Shown piece by piece: positions 43,502 to 55,499 of a stretch of DNA of 64,000 bases. A program made the position numbers and the translations under genes. Source of the DNA: Aquilaria yunnanensis (lineage: Eukaryota > Streptophyta > Magnoliopsida > Malvales > Thymelaeaceae); the NCBI GenBank assembly GCA_039654915.1, contig CM077594.1, forward strand, positions 71,108,393 through 71,172,392. The letters run 5' to 3'. The first letter of the stretch is position 1. Every line of letters starts with the position of its first letter. The notes beneath the pieces were generated by a model, which was given only the letters and a program-made list of their open reading frames with translations, had not been told where the DNA came from and did not search any database.

Positions 43502-46500
43502 TATCTACAACAGTAAATATACAGTGTAAGAGTCCTGCCTTTTAATTCATTTAATAAGGATTTTTTTTAAATGATACTCCCACTATTTTACTCAAAATAA
43601 TAACCCTTGATATTATTTTGGAACACCTCGGCACTAAGGTATTCTAGTGGGCCAAGATCCATATTTCACAATAACCTGAGTCAGCTTTAGCTTTTCTCTC
43701 AAGTTGTAGCTATTTAGGTAGGCAACTCCTTGCCAATTGCATCTCATGCAACTCTTGGATAGTTGGGTGAAGAACACTTGTCCAAGCTCATCTCATGAAC
43801 TTAAGCCCAACACTATGCCTCTAAGTCCCCAATCCAAGTCGGATAACTTCGTTAAGTCGGACCCAAAGTTAGAAGTTTGGATATCACTATTATACCATCG
43901 CACCTTACCAAGATGAACATAGGTGCTTTGCTTTGGCAAACCCACCCAATGTTGATCAAAGTCTTGACGAGTGCCAACATTTGGAATGCATCACATTTAA
44001 TGACTTAATATTTTGTTTGAGGGATTTTTCCTTTTGATCTCACCAATTATTATATCCGGTTGTCTTATACATGCCTTGCATACAAATATAAAACATGAAT
44101 CTCATGCTAACAACAAAGTAAACGTGACATGGTTATAGCCTAAACTATGCAATATTCTCAAGCCAATCAGAATATTATAAAAGCCTACAAAAAGAAAAGG
44201 TTCTTCACAAGCTGTTTCTCCTCCTTGCTTGGTTGCCTTGTGTTGCACCTCCTTGGACACACCACATCAGATGATTCCATATTGTACAATTACATCAATA
44301 ATAGAAGCCTTGAGTTACATTCAAGGGGAGTATGGTGAGAAGAGAATGTACAAAGAGAGAAACAAGAAAAGACATGACTCGCAGGCCATATTTATAAGTA
44401 CAACCTATTACCACATTACAAAAATGGGAGAATTACAAGCGTGGCATAATGGTCAAAAAACTATTTTATTGTGTAATTCCCTTCATAGTCATTGAAGAAG
44501 GTTAGAAGTTATAATGAAAACCTCCTTAAAAGTGTTATAAGTTGGTAATTTGGCCCCCAAGAAAAGCCTTAAGGATTGCTTGTTTTTCAAGTAAGCTATG
44601 GATCTTTTGGTAAGGTTTTGGAAATTTGGGTACTTAATTAAAAAACTCTCAAGAAAGAGCCTTGGAGAGTTATGGGAAGGATATGAATGGTATGAAAGTG
44701 CTATTGGAGGACCAAATTGCTCATGGAAAACAAGTTTGGGCAAAGGAAACACTAAAGGCATGAAGGACCTAAATGTCTTAGCGTAAACCTTAAGGTGTTC
44801 AAGCTTTTGGCTTAAGTCAACGGGTGGAATTGTGGGGTTATCCCACCATGGGGGAGGTGGTGATGGCTTGATAAATAGTCAAAAGGGTGGGAAAATGTGG
44901 ACCAATAAATTTAGGACAAATAAATCATGCTTATGGACAAAGAAAATGACATAAAGCATGACTAAGGCTAATCAGGATGATTAGTGTCCTAAAGCTAATT
45001 TAGGAACCCAAACTCAATTTTTTTTCTCTCATATTCGACCCAACCAGCCACCACCCTCCTCCAAACTTCTTCCATAGCTCCTCCATGGCCACCATACCTC
45101 CAAGATTAAAATTGGAGGCAAAAGGAAGCAGTTGGAAGTAAACTAAAGCTATTGCTTGAATACTTCAAGGATCAAGCTTCAAATTTGGCCTACTCATCTT
45201 GGCAAGGTTCTCTTGCTCCCATGGATTGTTTATTATATTTTCAAGCATCCATGGAGCTAGGGCTAACCTTGGAAGAGGGCCATGAGCTTGATGAACCGTG
45301 CTTAGTGAGGGGAGTGCACTTATTAAAGATTTTGTGAACTAGTGTGAAGTGCACAGTGATGGCAATGAATTTAAGGGTTTATAGGGCCCAAAGTTAGTAC
45401 TAACTAGTGTTAAAATCCTCCTAAGACCAAGAATTAGCTCAAGGAGGGCTGCCATAGTGATTTACTTAAGTTTATTGCATGTTTTATGGACTAACCTATG
45501 GTTTATGTTGCACTGCATTTCATGTGTTTGTTGGTTGCTATATCTTGTATATATGCAATGTGGTTTTTTGTTTGGTGTCTTTAGATTCATGTTTTAATGA
45601 GGGTCACATTTCCTTAAAAACACAAGCATTTCCCTTACAAAGTTTCACAATGAAACTTACTCCCCTTAATTCTACCATTTCAGGTCCAGTAGAAAGATCA
45701 CATTCAAACTAGCCATTTTGATTTGATTTTTTATCTAGAATTTTAGTTACATAAACTTCCATGTGTCTAGTTATGATCTAGAAAATTTGGTGATTTTAGG
45801 AGCACATTTGGTATTTTTAGTGATGGTGCCTATTGTGTTATGCGGCAGCTATCCACCATCCTGTTTTTGGACTCCATTGTATTTCAGGTACTCCCATACA
45901 TTAGGGTGTGTATTTACCTGAGTTGAGACCATTATGTAGTTCATGTATGCATGTACATTTAGTGTATATAAAATGAGAAAAGTATGTGAACATTTGAGTA
46001 ATGTTTTGGCTATGTATGTGATGTCGTGCAAAGCTGCCTAAGGGTAAATGATAGGCTGTTTACTTGTAAATTCTGTTTTGGCCACATAAAGTTGCTAGAT
46101 GTAAGAGCATGTAATTCCTATGTGTATTGGACATGTATGGGATAGCCTTTGAGGGCTTACCCCTAGTGAATGAAGTGTTCGCACACTTATGAAATTTTGT
46201 ATGGGCAAAATGGTTGTAAAGTGACTAGAATTTTGACTATGCACTCAAAGTTCTATATCTCCCTATGTAGAGTGAATCTTGGTTTGAAATTTTGAGCACA
46301 CCTAGAGTACATTTGGAGGTTGAACTGGGATTTAAAATTTTAGAATTTGGAGCCCTGTATCCAAAGATATTGCATTGCAAAGTTTGCTAAGTTACTGTTC
46401 ATTTGGTCAGAATTTTGTAACCAAATTCAAAAATTCATGACTTGTTCCATAGGTGGGCTATTGATCTAAAACCAAATTCCTTTATTTTCTTAAAGGATAT

Positions 46501-47454
46501 AATTGATAATGAAACAAATAAAATAGGGGGTTACCTAGCTAGATTAATACAATTTTTTGGATGAAGTTTCAGGTGCAATGGCTGGTCAGTTACACTTAAT
46601 AAGATTGCCTAATGTGTGGTAGCCAAGATTAAGACTTATGGTAGTGTTCTCCTTCCTTGTTGCCATGGTGTCCATAAAATGTGAATATGTGTGTAATGGT
46701 TGAAAAAATATGCTTGTATTTGCATAGTGCCTAAGAGGGCCACTTGGGTATGCACACTAAGGGTATTGTTCTGATGGCCTACAAAACATACCAACCCTGG
46801 GAGTTTTAATTGCACAATTTTGGCACCATAACTGGACTACCCCGGTGTGGGTAACACAACCAACAAGGGCTATAATGATGCACCATGCTTCAGCCACCGA
46901 TTAGCATATCATGTCAAATCCCATTCAATAAAAAAGCATGCCAATTAACGTGCGTTGATTAACTAGTTTTTATTAATGTGCTGCTTCGCATACGACGGTC
47001 TCACTGGTCAGTTAGTGGCTGGTGGTCTGGCTGACCAATTAGTGGGCGGGGTCTAGGGGAGCCGTCCCTGTGGTGGGGTTGCTTCGGTGCAAAAAATTGT
47101 CTTACAATTATGTTGCTACAAATCTTCTATTTTGAGAAACCAAGCACCCGAGACCACCTCCATTCGAGCCACCAAAAGTACTATAATCTCAATGCCCGAA
47201 CAACCCTAATCCAATCAATGCTAGAGTTTTGCAACTATTGCAAGAATCCTAATTTGTATAGGTATCCCAGACCAATCAATTTATGGTTAATCTTGTTACC
47301 CAATTTGTGTCATTTCTTCATATATCACATATATACATTACAAGTTCTGATTTCATGCATCATGAATCAATTTAATTAATCATGATTAAAACATTAGAAC
47401 ACACAACATGTCATGTGATTTGACAATGAATCCTAATTTAGGGTTTCACAAGTA
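43502..47454 (-). other. copia2 leader, split by B2
   Basis: Aligns with the copia1 leader 21932-23444 on both sides of B2 (43502-44405 and 46857-47454). The GC-rich block survives at about 46990-47095 but is eroded by C to T and G to A changes, so its palindromes no longer pair well. No gene. Confidence 0.75.
44406..46856 (+). mobile_element. Solo LTR of family B (B2)
   Basis: 2451 bp, starting TATTACCACATTAC (TG changed to TA) and ending GTAACA, with perfect target duplication caacc (44401-44405 and 46857-46861). The uninterrupted site is in copia1 near 22838. Best copy for defining family B. Short frames in it are not supported as genes. Confidence 0.88.
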
Positions 47455-47467
47455 GCTCTGATACCAC

Positions 47468-48912
47468 TGCAGAGTTTTGGGAGCCAAACAAGCATAGCGA
47501 AATATAACCGATACCCTCCAGGATTTAAGTGAAACAGGGTAAACCGGGTGCTTGAAATTTTCATACCTAATTTGGTTGAGATCTTTCACCCAACTATTGG
47601 GTCGAATCTCAAAACTTGAATAGTTGACATGTTCAACCTCTCTATGGTATCTACACGAACCTCTCGGGATCACCACGCCTTCACCACATCCTAGCAGATG
47701 CATTTCTCTTGTGCCCACAGTGCTAGCTTGCATCCTCCAAAGAATGGCAAGAGAATAGTGCTACTGGTTTCAATAACCTTTCTGATTTCGTCATTTTGGG
47801 AGGCTACGGCAAGAGCTACAAATTTCTCATTATATGACGTATTTATAGTGAGACTCAACTTCCAAGCCTAATAGGTTTCAATGCCCTAATACAATTGGGT
47901 TTAATTTTGGGCTTAATAATGGCTCAACCTTTGGGCCAATTATTAATACAAAATTATCATGATACCATAACCCAAATAAATTAGCCCATGCACTCAAAGA
48001 ATCAAAATAGGCTTTAAGTGTGTGACCCAATAGGCTCTTACCACGTTGGTAATGATCATAAATCATATTTATGATCATAAGCAATGAGCGGTGTCTAGCA
48101 ACACATCATTGCTACTCGAGTGACAAGATAGTCGGTGATTCGACTAAACCTCTATGATCATTATCCAAATATGTCATTGTCCCTTTGTCCAAGATATCAA
48201 GACTAAGCACAAGACATGGAATGTGTCACTCTCGTATAGCCCAATCATTCATTTTTTAGTTCTCGAGTATACGAACTGAAACTGATGACATTGATATCGT
48301 ATATCAAGTCATCCGAGCATGGCATTGCATTTTCTTAGTCTCACTCTATCAAGGGGCCTGAAAATGCCCGAAGATATCACTCCCGTTACATAGGAGGGAT
48401 GAATCCCATCTTGATCATACAAAATCCTCAGCATGATATGTGATATACCTAATGACCACCTTCATGTTCACTCAGTTATGAGCAATCAAAAGGAAGTATC
48501 AAAGTATGTGACTCATGTGTATGGAACCTTGATAACCTTAGGTCAAATGACTACATATACCATGATCACTATGATAATCACTTATGACACTCATATAACG
48601 ATCCATGTAGCATTCTCATGATGGGTCGGTCCAGTACACAAGTTCTCCAACTTGTACCCATATGTAGACTACATATCTCATATTAGTCTCCATATATGCT
48701 AGTCATTATGTGTTACTGTATCCCACTCCACAATAATACAAGACCAGGGACATTTAAGAATACTATTATTCTAGGGTTATAATTACATTTGATTATGTCA
48801 CATAGAAAATGTATAACAAACACAATTACTAGATTAATGCCTTATAAAATACCGTGACTCAATGTGCAAAATACAATCATCTTATGATTGGCTTTTGAGA
48901 ACGACACTAATA
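47468..48912 (-). repeat. 5' LTR of copia2
   Basis: 1445 bp, read on the + strand from TGCAGAGTTTTGGGAGCC to GACACTAATA (end CA changed to TA). Clearly diverged from the copia1 LTRs, with a small insertion near 47762. The primer-binding site lies just outside on its left. Confidence 0.88.
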
Positions 48913-49195
48913 GAACCCACCATTTTGAGTGGGTTAGGCAACATCGAAGAGACCCAGACATGCACTGACCTAAGTGCTAAGCGCTTGTTCATATGGGTTA
49001 TAAAGCAACAAGAGTAGCATTCTCTTACTTTTCTATTGGGAGTAAGAGCTTGTGGTCAAGTTCCTTAATGCCTTGAGCTAGTATAGGAAGGTGTCTGGCA
49101 GTGGTCGAGGTGGGCACCATTAAATGGTGTAGGATGCAACAACTCTCCAAAGTGATTTGGATGAGCTTAAGACATGAGATTGTGAGGTTGAGGTT
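48913..49195 (+). repeat. Fragment of C internal region
   Basis: Matches C internal sequence at 29395-29578 plus 30973-31083 (across the A4 site) and partly repeats 38300-38560. It lies between copia2 and B4. No coding content. Confidence 0.7.
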
Positions 49196-50437
49196 GGTAC
49201 CTCACAAAAATGGGAGAATCACAAAGTGTGGCATAATGGTCAAAAAACCATTTGTATAATTCTCACCATCGTGATTGAAGTGTGAGGGGTAAAGGGCATG
49301 ATCAATAGATCCTTAAAAGTGTTGTAAGTTTGTAGCTTGGGCCCCAAGAAAAGCCTTAAGGATTGCTTGTTTGTCAAGCAACATATTGACTTTTTTGCAT
49401 GGTTTTAGAAATTCGGGTACTTAATTGCAAAACTCTCAAGAAAAAGCTTAGGAGAATTATGGGTAGGATATGAATGGGATGAAAGCTCTATTGGAGGAAC
49501 AAATTGCTTATGGAAGACAATTGTGGACAAAAAAAAGCATAAAGTGCTTTATGGACCTAGGTGTCCTAGTGTAAGTCTTCGATTGTTTATGCTTATGACT
49601 TAAGTCCAATAGAAGCATTTTGGAATTATCCTACTCAAGAAAAGGAAGCTAAAGCAAGCTAAGGATGGTCAAATGTGGGCCATGAGTTTAAGGAAAAGAA
49701 ACCATGGTATAGAAGCAAGGAAAATGATAAAAAGCTTGGTTAAGGTTATTAAGGGTCTTTAGTGCACTAAAGCTTGGTTAAGCCTCTTAAAGTAGCCAAT
49801 TTCTTCTGTGCTTCTCCCATATTTGACCTACACCAGCCAACTTCACCTCAATAGCTCTTCCATAGCCACCAGACCTCCAAGCTTGAAGCTACAATGAATT
49901 GAAAGCAAGAAAGGGCAATTGGAAGCTATTTGGTGCTAAGACTTGAGTGCACTCAGGATCAAGCTCCAATTTTGGCATACACCCAAGGTAAAGAGTTCTC
50001 TTACTCTCATGAAATTTCTACTATATTTTCAATCATCGATGGAGGTAGGGCTAAGTTTGGAAGAGAGCCAAGTGCTTGATGAACCAAACTTAGTGAGGGG
50101 AATGCACTTAGTAAAGGTTTTGTAAGCTAGTGTGAAGTGCACAGTTATGGCAACAAATTTATGGGTTTCTAGAGCCCAAAGTTAGTACTAACTCATATTA
50201 AAAGTCTCCTAAGACCAAGCTCATGCTTGAGGAGGGCTGCCGTAGTGATTTGCTTATATTTATTGTATGTTTTATGGACTAACCAATTCATATTGTTGCT
50301 GCTACATACATGTGTTTGTTGTTTGTGTTTGGCTGCTGCATTTGGTTGATTTCTGTTGGATATATGCATTGTGTTTTCTTTTTTTTAGTGTCTCTGGATG
50401 CAGGTGATACTAGGGGTTACATTACCTTTTGAGCATA
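49196..50437 (+). mobile_element. Partial solo LTR of family B (B4)
   Basis: Left half of family B: ggtacctcacaaaaatgggagaa at the start matches the B2 start with its first bases altered. It is cut at 50437 by the LTR of element D after gcata (50433-50437). The right half is not seen in the window. No gene. Confidence 0.75.
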
Positions 50438-51549
50438 TGTTATGACCCTTCTTGAGGAAGGTAAAGAGTTTTGAATTAAGTTTAGAAGTTTAATTTAAGT
50501 TTACTTAGCAAGAATAAATGTTACGGCCCTTCTAGAGGGAGGTAAGGACTTTAGAATTTAGTGTAGAAGTTTAATTTAAGTTTGCCTAGCAAGAATTAAG
50601 AAGTTTGCCAAAGTTCACTAAGTTCCGACAAGAATAAAGCTCTGAACTAAGTTCAGGGGTAAAATGGTAATTTTGCACCCTGAGTGGCCGGGACGAGTCC
50701 CGAGTGTTTTAAAATGAATTTTTAGAACTTAACTTTTAACCTTAACTCAAACTCAACAAATAGACAAGAATTTAATCAAGAACTGTCAAGTTACAAAGAT
50801 GAGGGACCTAATTGCACTTAACTTGAAACCTTGGTGATCTTGGTTGCTAAGTGAGGGTTTAAGAAGGGAAAGAGGGGGAGAAGCTGCCATTAACACGTTC
50901 TTAAGCTTCCCTCACTCATTTCTCTCTCAAATTGAACTTGGAATCAAGTGATCTTGGTGTCAAGAGGCGTAATTAAGGATGTTTAAGCTTGGAGGATGCA
51001 TTTTCAAGCTTGAATCCATGTTTTTGAAGCTTGGAGAGGCGTTTTTCTCCATCCCCTGTTTTTGAACGAGGTATGAGTTATGTTCTTGATTGAATTCGTG
51101 TTATTTGGTTGATTGGAAGCTTGGGTTTTGGTTGAAAGATGTGTTTTTGATGTTTAGGAGCTTTGTTTTGGTTTGAATTTGTGTAGAACTTTGGAAGCTT
51201 GTTTGGAAGAGGAAGGGTTCGAATTCTTGCTTGTTCTTGGTGTTAAGGTAAGGGAGAAAGTGTTTTTAAGTTGTTGGATTGCTTTTGGATTGAAATGAAT
51301 TGAGAAAGTTGAGTAATTTTTGGGTATGGTGTGAAGAAACATTTTGGGAATTATGATGGACTAGCTAGATTCGAAGGATTGGTTTGATGCTTCTAATGCA
51401 TCATAGTTTGGCTTTGATAGTTGGTTTTGTTCCTTGCAACATGTACTTCATGTGTATGAAATTTGGTAACTTTTGATGCATGTTTGCTATATGTATTTGG
51501 TTGCCAAAGTTCGTAGCAGCAAACGGCCGAATTCTGCATTTCTGCAGAA

Positions 51550-51673
51550 TTGGCGACGCGGCGCCAATTGGCCCGAAAATTGGCGACGCGTCGCCAATTC
51601 AATTTTTCTTCACAGAGCGTTTGCTCGTCGGCGACGCGTCGCCAATCCCTTTTGCCTTTGGCGACGCGGCGCG
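51550..51673. repeat. Cluster of CpG-rich palindromes in D LTR
   Basis: Four units with the core GGCGACGCG(T/G)CGCC at about 51550, 51580, 51630 and 51659. The second is a perfect 18-bp palindrome, TTGGCGACGCGTCGCCAA. Equivalent clusters lie at 53985-54084 and 61211-61306, and in diverged form in C LTRs (34786-34905). The repeated WRRVAN in the overlapping reverse frame is a by-product. Confidence 0.85.
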
Positions 51674-52100
51674 AACACAAGAAAATGGGGGGTTTGACTT
51701 TTTGCTGCGTTGACCCGACCGAGACTACGGAAGGCTCGGAACGTGCCTAAGGGTCCGAGGATCCCGATGGTACTCCGAAACTTCCGAAAGTCCCACCGGA
51801 AGTATGAGTTTTCTTGAACTGTTTGAGGTAAGTAAGTTGCTTAGGCAACAAGTAAGGAAACAAATGTTGCAATTGAACTTAATTAGCTATCAATAGCTCA
51901 GGTGAGAGGTTTAGAACCCTCGTCGGCCTAGCCGTGCGGTAGCCACGAGGCCCCGAGGCGAAACCTTGTTCATCTAGTTTACATCAAAGAGGCCCTGCGG
52001 CCTAGTCTACAAGTCCCATCATAAATTCCCCTGCATAACAATTAGGTGAGAGGTTCTATGTTTGAATGAGGCTTGCTAAGGTTCGCCCTTGAGCCATATG

Positions 52101-52205
52101 ATAGGTTGCTAAGTGATAGCGCTTGGCCTATATGTCAGGTTGCTAAGTGATTGCGCTTGGCCTGTATATGTATCAGGTTGCTAAGTGATTACGCTTGGCC
52201 TGATA
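52101..52205. repeat. Three tandem units of about 34 bp in D solo LTR
   Basis: Units begin at about 52101, 52135 and 52173, each with AGGTTGCTAAGTGAT..CGCTTGGCCT. The D 5' LTR has one unit (54505-54536) and the 3' LTR has two (61731-61764 and 61765-61796). Confidence 0.85.
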
Positions 52206-55200
52206 CAGAGGACTACTTGAGGAGAGGTCTACCGGCCTAGTATATATATATATGACTAGTACCCTCATGCTGTGTGAGCTCGCAGCCAGAGTCCTAGTAA
52301 TTTTTCTTGCAGGTACATCGAAGACCCTTACTGAGAATGTTGAATTCTCACTCCCTGTTTGTTATGCAGAGTCTGGCGTAGCAGGACCGGATAATCACTG
52401 AGGATTATCACGGTAGTACCTTTTTGTCTGTAAAGGTACGGTAGTAGAGAAACTTTAAGTTTCTAGCCTGCTTAAGTGTTTAATTGGTCTGTTGGTCAGG
52501 CTGTGATACTAACTTGCTTCTTCCTTTGGCTGCAGAGCCTAGTAGCACTTGGCAAAGGACTTGTGAGACTCGCCACTGGGACAGGAGTCCAAAGTGGGAG
52601 CTAGGGTAAAAGATCTCAGCAAAGTCTTGTATTTTGATACAGTACTTTATTTTGCCTCCAGTATTTATGTTATAAAGAGTCCTTGACTCAGGGGATTGTT
52701 CTCTGGGTGAGAGCATTAGTTACTTATGTATAAATGCTTTCACGAGCGGTGTATGTGTAGTTAATCACTCAAAGGTTGATTTTGCTATGCTTTGACATTT
52801 TGTATTTATTTATATAGAATTTTACTTAGCCGGCTAAATGTCTAAATGTTTAAATGTTTTATGGTTTTAATAAACCAAGTCAAAGCATAAGTGCATACAT
52901 ATTGCATTTCTAGGTTAATCAACTAGTAGCATTGGATTTAATCCACACACATAACCAGCTAGCCAATTACAATCCACCGTGAGACAAACGCTCACAGGGT
53001 ATCCCGGGCAGGGGCACGGGGATCGTGTCAATAAAGGAGTTTACCGAAGTTCACTAAGTTCCGACAAGAATAAAGCTCTGACATAATTTTAGGGGCAAAA
53101 TGGTAATTTTGCACCCTGAGTAGCCGGGACGAGTCCCGAGTGTTTTAAAATGAATTTTTAGAACTTAACTCTTAACTATAACTCAAACTTGACAAATAGA
53201 CAAGAATTGAATCAAGAACAGTTAAGTTACAAAGATGGGGGACCTAATTGCACTTAACTTGAAACCTTGGTGATCTTGGTGTTGAGTGAGGGTTTAAGAA
53301 GGGAAAGAAGAGGAGAAGCTGCCATTAACACGTTCTTAAGCTTCCCTCACTCATTTCTCTCTCAAATTGAACTTGGAATCAAGTGATCTTGGTGTCAAGA
53401 GGTGCAATTAAGGGTGTATAAGTATGGAGGATGCATTTTCAACCTTGAATTCGTGTTTTTAGGCTTGGAGAGGCGTTTTTCTCCATCCCCTGTTTTTGAA
53501 CGAGGTAAGAGTTGTGTTCTTGATTGAATTCTCGGTATTTGGTTGATTGGAAGCTTGGGTTTTGGTTAAGAGGCAAGAATTTGATGTTTAGAGCTTTGTT
53601 TTTGGTTTGGAATTAGGTAGAACTTGGGTGAGCTTGGTTGAACGAAAAGGAGCTTGATTCTTGCTTGGTTCTTGGAGTTAAGGCAAAGGAGTTGTGTTTT
53701 TAAGTTCATGGAATGCCATTAGCTTGGATTTGCATGAGAAATTCGAGTGGTTTTAGCTAAGGCATTAAGGAAATGTTTTGGTGAATTATGGTGGACTAGC
53801 GGGATTGAGAGGAATTGTTTGATGTTACGATACATCATAGCTTAGCTTTTGATAGTTCGTTATATTCCTTGCAACATGTACTTTGTGTGTATGAAATTTG
53901 GTAGCTTTCTATGCATATTTGATATGTGTAATTGGTTGCCAAAGTTCATAGCAGTAAAACACGCCAATTTTGCATTTCTGCAGATTGGAGACGCGTCGCC
54001 AATTTCAGGTCAAAACCAGCGACGCGTCGCCAATCCAGTAAAAATGTATCCGAACGTCAACAACTGTGGCGACGCGGCGCCGAGATAGCATCCGACACCC
54101 AATTTTGTTTTCCACATAACTTTTCGCTCGGGTGTCCGATTGAGGTGATTCAAGATTCCACTCGAAGATAAGAGCGAGTAATATCACCTCAATGTTTTAA
54201 AAACACTTAAATTTTCCTACTTTTAGATTTATATTAACTCAAAGTGGAGGCAAGTTTTTAAGGAAACTATGTTGCATTTGAACATAATTAGCTACCACTA
54301 GTTCAGGTGAGAGGTTTAAAACCCTCGTCGACCTAGCCGTGCCGTAGCCACGAGGCCACGAGGCAAAACCTTGTTCATCTAGTCTACATCAATGAGGCCC
54401 TGCGGTCTAGTCTATAAAGTCCCACCATAATTCCCCTACATAACAACTAGGTGAGAGGTCTTATGATTGTTTGTGGCTTGCTAAGGTTCGCCCTTGGGCC
54501 GAGTGCCAGGTTGCTAACTGGTTGCGCTTGGCCTGGTGAGGAGGACTACTTGAGGAGAGGTCTACGGACCTGGTTATATGCATATATACTAGTACCCTTA
54601 TGCTGTGTGAGCTCGCAGCTAGAGTCCTAGGTTTTTCTTGCAGGTACTTGGAAGACCCCTTACTGAGAATTATTGAATTCTCACTCCCTGTTTGTTATGT
54701 AGAGCCTGGAGTAGCTGGACCGGATAATCGCTGAGGATTATCACGGTAGTACCTTTTTGGTGTGTAAAGGTAAGGTGGTTGAGAAACCTTGAGTTTCTAG
54801 TTTGCCTAAGTGCTCAGTTGGTTTGTTGGTCAGGTTACAGTACTAACTTGTTTCTTCCTTTGGCTGCAGAGCCTAGTAGCACTTGGCAGAGGACTTGTGA
54901 GACTCACCACTGGGACTAGTGTCCAAAGTGGGAGCTAGGGTAAAGAGATCTCAGCAAAGTCTTGTATTTTGATACAGTACTTTCTTGTGCCTCCATAATC
55001 TATGTTATAAAGAGTCCTTGACTCAGGATTGTTCTTGGGTGGGAGCATTAGTTACTTCATTGTATGAATGCTTTCACGAGTTGTTTATGTGTAGTTAACC
55101 ACACAAATTGTTGATTTTGATATGCTTTGGCAGTTTGTATATATTTCTGCAGAAATTACTCGGCCGAGTTCTTGCTTTAATCTTTTATGGTTTTAATAAA

Positions 55201-55364
55201 CCAAGTCAAAGCATAAGATCATACATATTGCATTTTTAGGTTAATCAACTAGTAGCATCGGATTTAATCCAAACACATACTCAGCTAGCCAATTACAATC
55301 CACCGTGAGACATACGCTCACAGGGTATCCCGGGCAGGGGGACGGGGGATCGTGTCAGTGTTTT

Positions 55365-55376
55365 TGGTATCAGAGC
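55365..55376 (+). other. Primer-binding site of D
   Basis: TGGTATCAGAGC, seven bases after the LTR end, complementary to initiator Met-tRNA. Confidence 0.88.
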
Positions 55377-55499
55377 TAAGGGTTTATTTCATAGATATTG
55401 GAGGCTTAGACTGAGATCTAGTTTAGAAAGTCCAAGTGCTAGGAAGTTAGAATTGACCAACATCTGTTGACTGTCGTCTGGCTGTGGTTGCAGGTTACC

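Larger units (their letters stand above)
39097..48912 (-). mobile_element. copia2: older, decayed copy of the copia1 family
   Basis: Same order as copia1 on the - strand: 5' LTR 47468-48912, PBS about 47455-47466, long leader, gag-pol 39569-43501, PPT and a 3' LTR cut to its last 472 bp. B2 solo LTR is nested in the leader. Many stops and indels. C sequence lies on both sides, but the flanks overlap (38300-38560 and 48913-49195 are copies of one region), so the site was rearranged; no target duplication can be shown. Confidence 0.88.
50519..53030 (+). repeat. Solo LTR of the D family nested in the D 5' LTR
   Basis: 2512 bp, from TGTTACGGCCCTTCTAGAGG to GGGGATCGTGTCA, with perfect target duplication ataaa (50514-50518 and 53031-53035). 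It lies 81 bp inside the host LTR and in the same direction. It is visibly diverged from the host LTR, so it came from another subfamily member. Confidence 0.92.
50438..55357 (+). repeat. 5' LTR of D, split by a D-family solo LTR
   Basis: Begins TGTTATGACCCTTCTTGAGG and ends GATCGTGTCA. Without the solo LTR 50519-53030 it is about 2.4 kb. Its palindromic repeat cluster is at 53985-54084 and it has one unit of the 34-bp repeat near 54505-54536. Near-identical to the 3' LTR over the part present. No gene. Confidence 0.88.

Noticed and set aside
51550..51673. CRISPR-like spaced repeats
   Set aside because: Units are palindromic with irregular spacing of about 15-50 bp, only three or four of them, in a plant LTR. 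No cas genes.
51393..51680. Reverse frame with repeated WRRVAN units, and similar frames at 61158-61413 and 53932-54187
   Set aside because: By-product of the palindromic GGCGACGCGTCGCC units. Both strands give the same repeats, as expected of a palindrome, and no start or domain is convincing.
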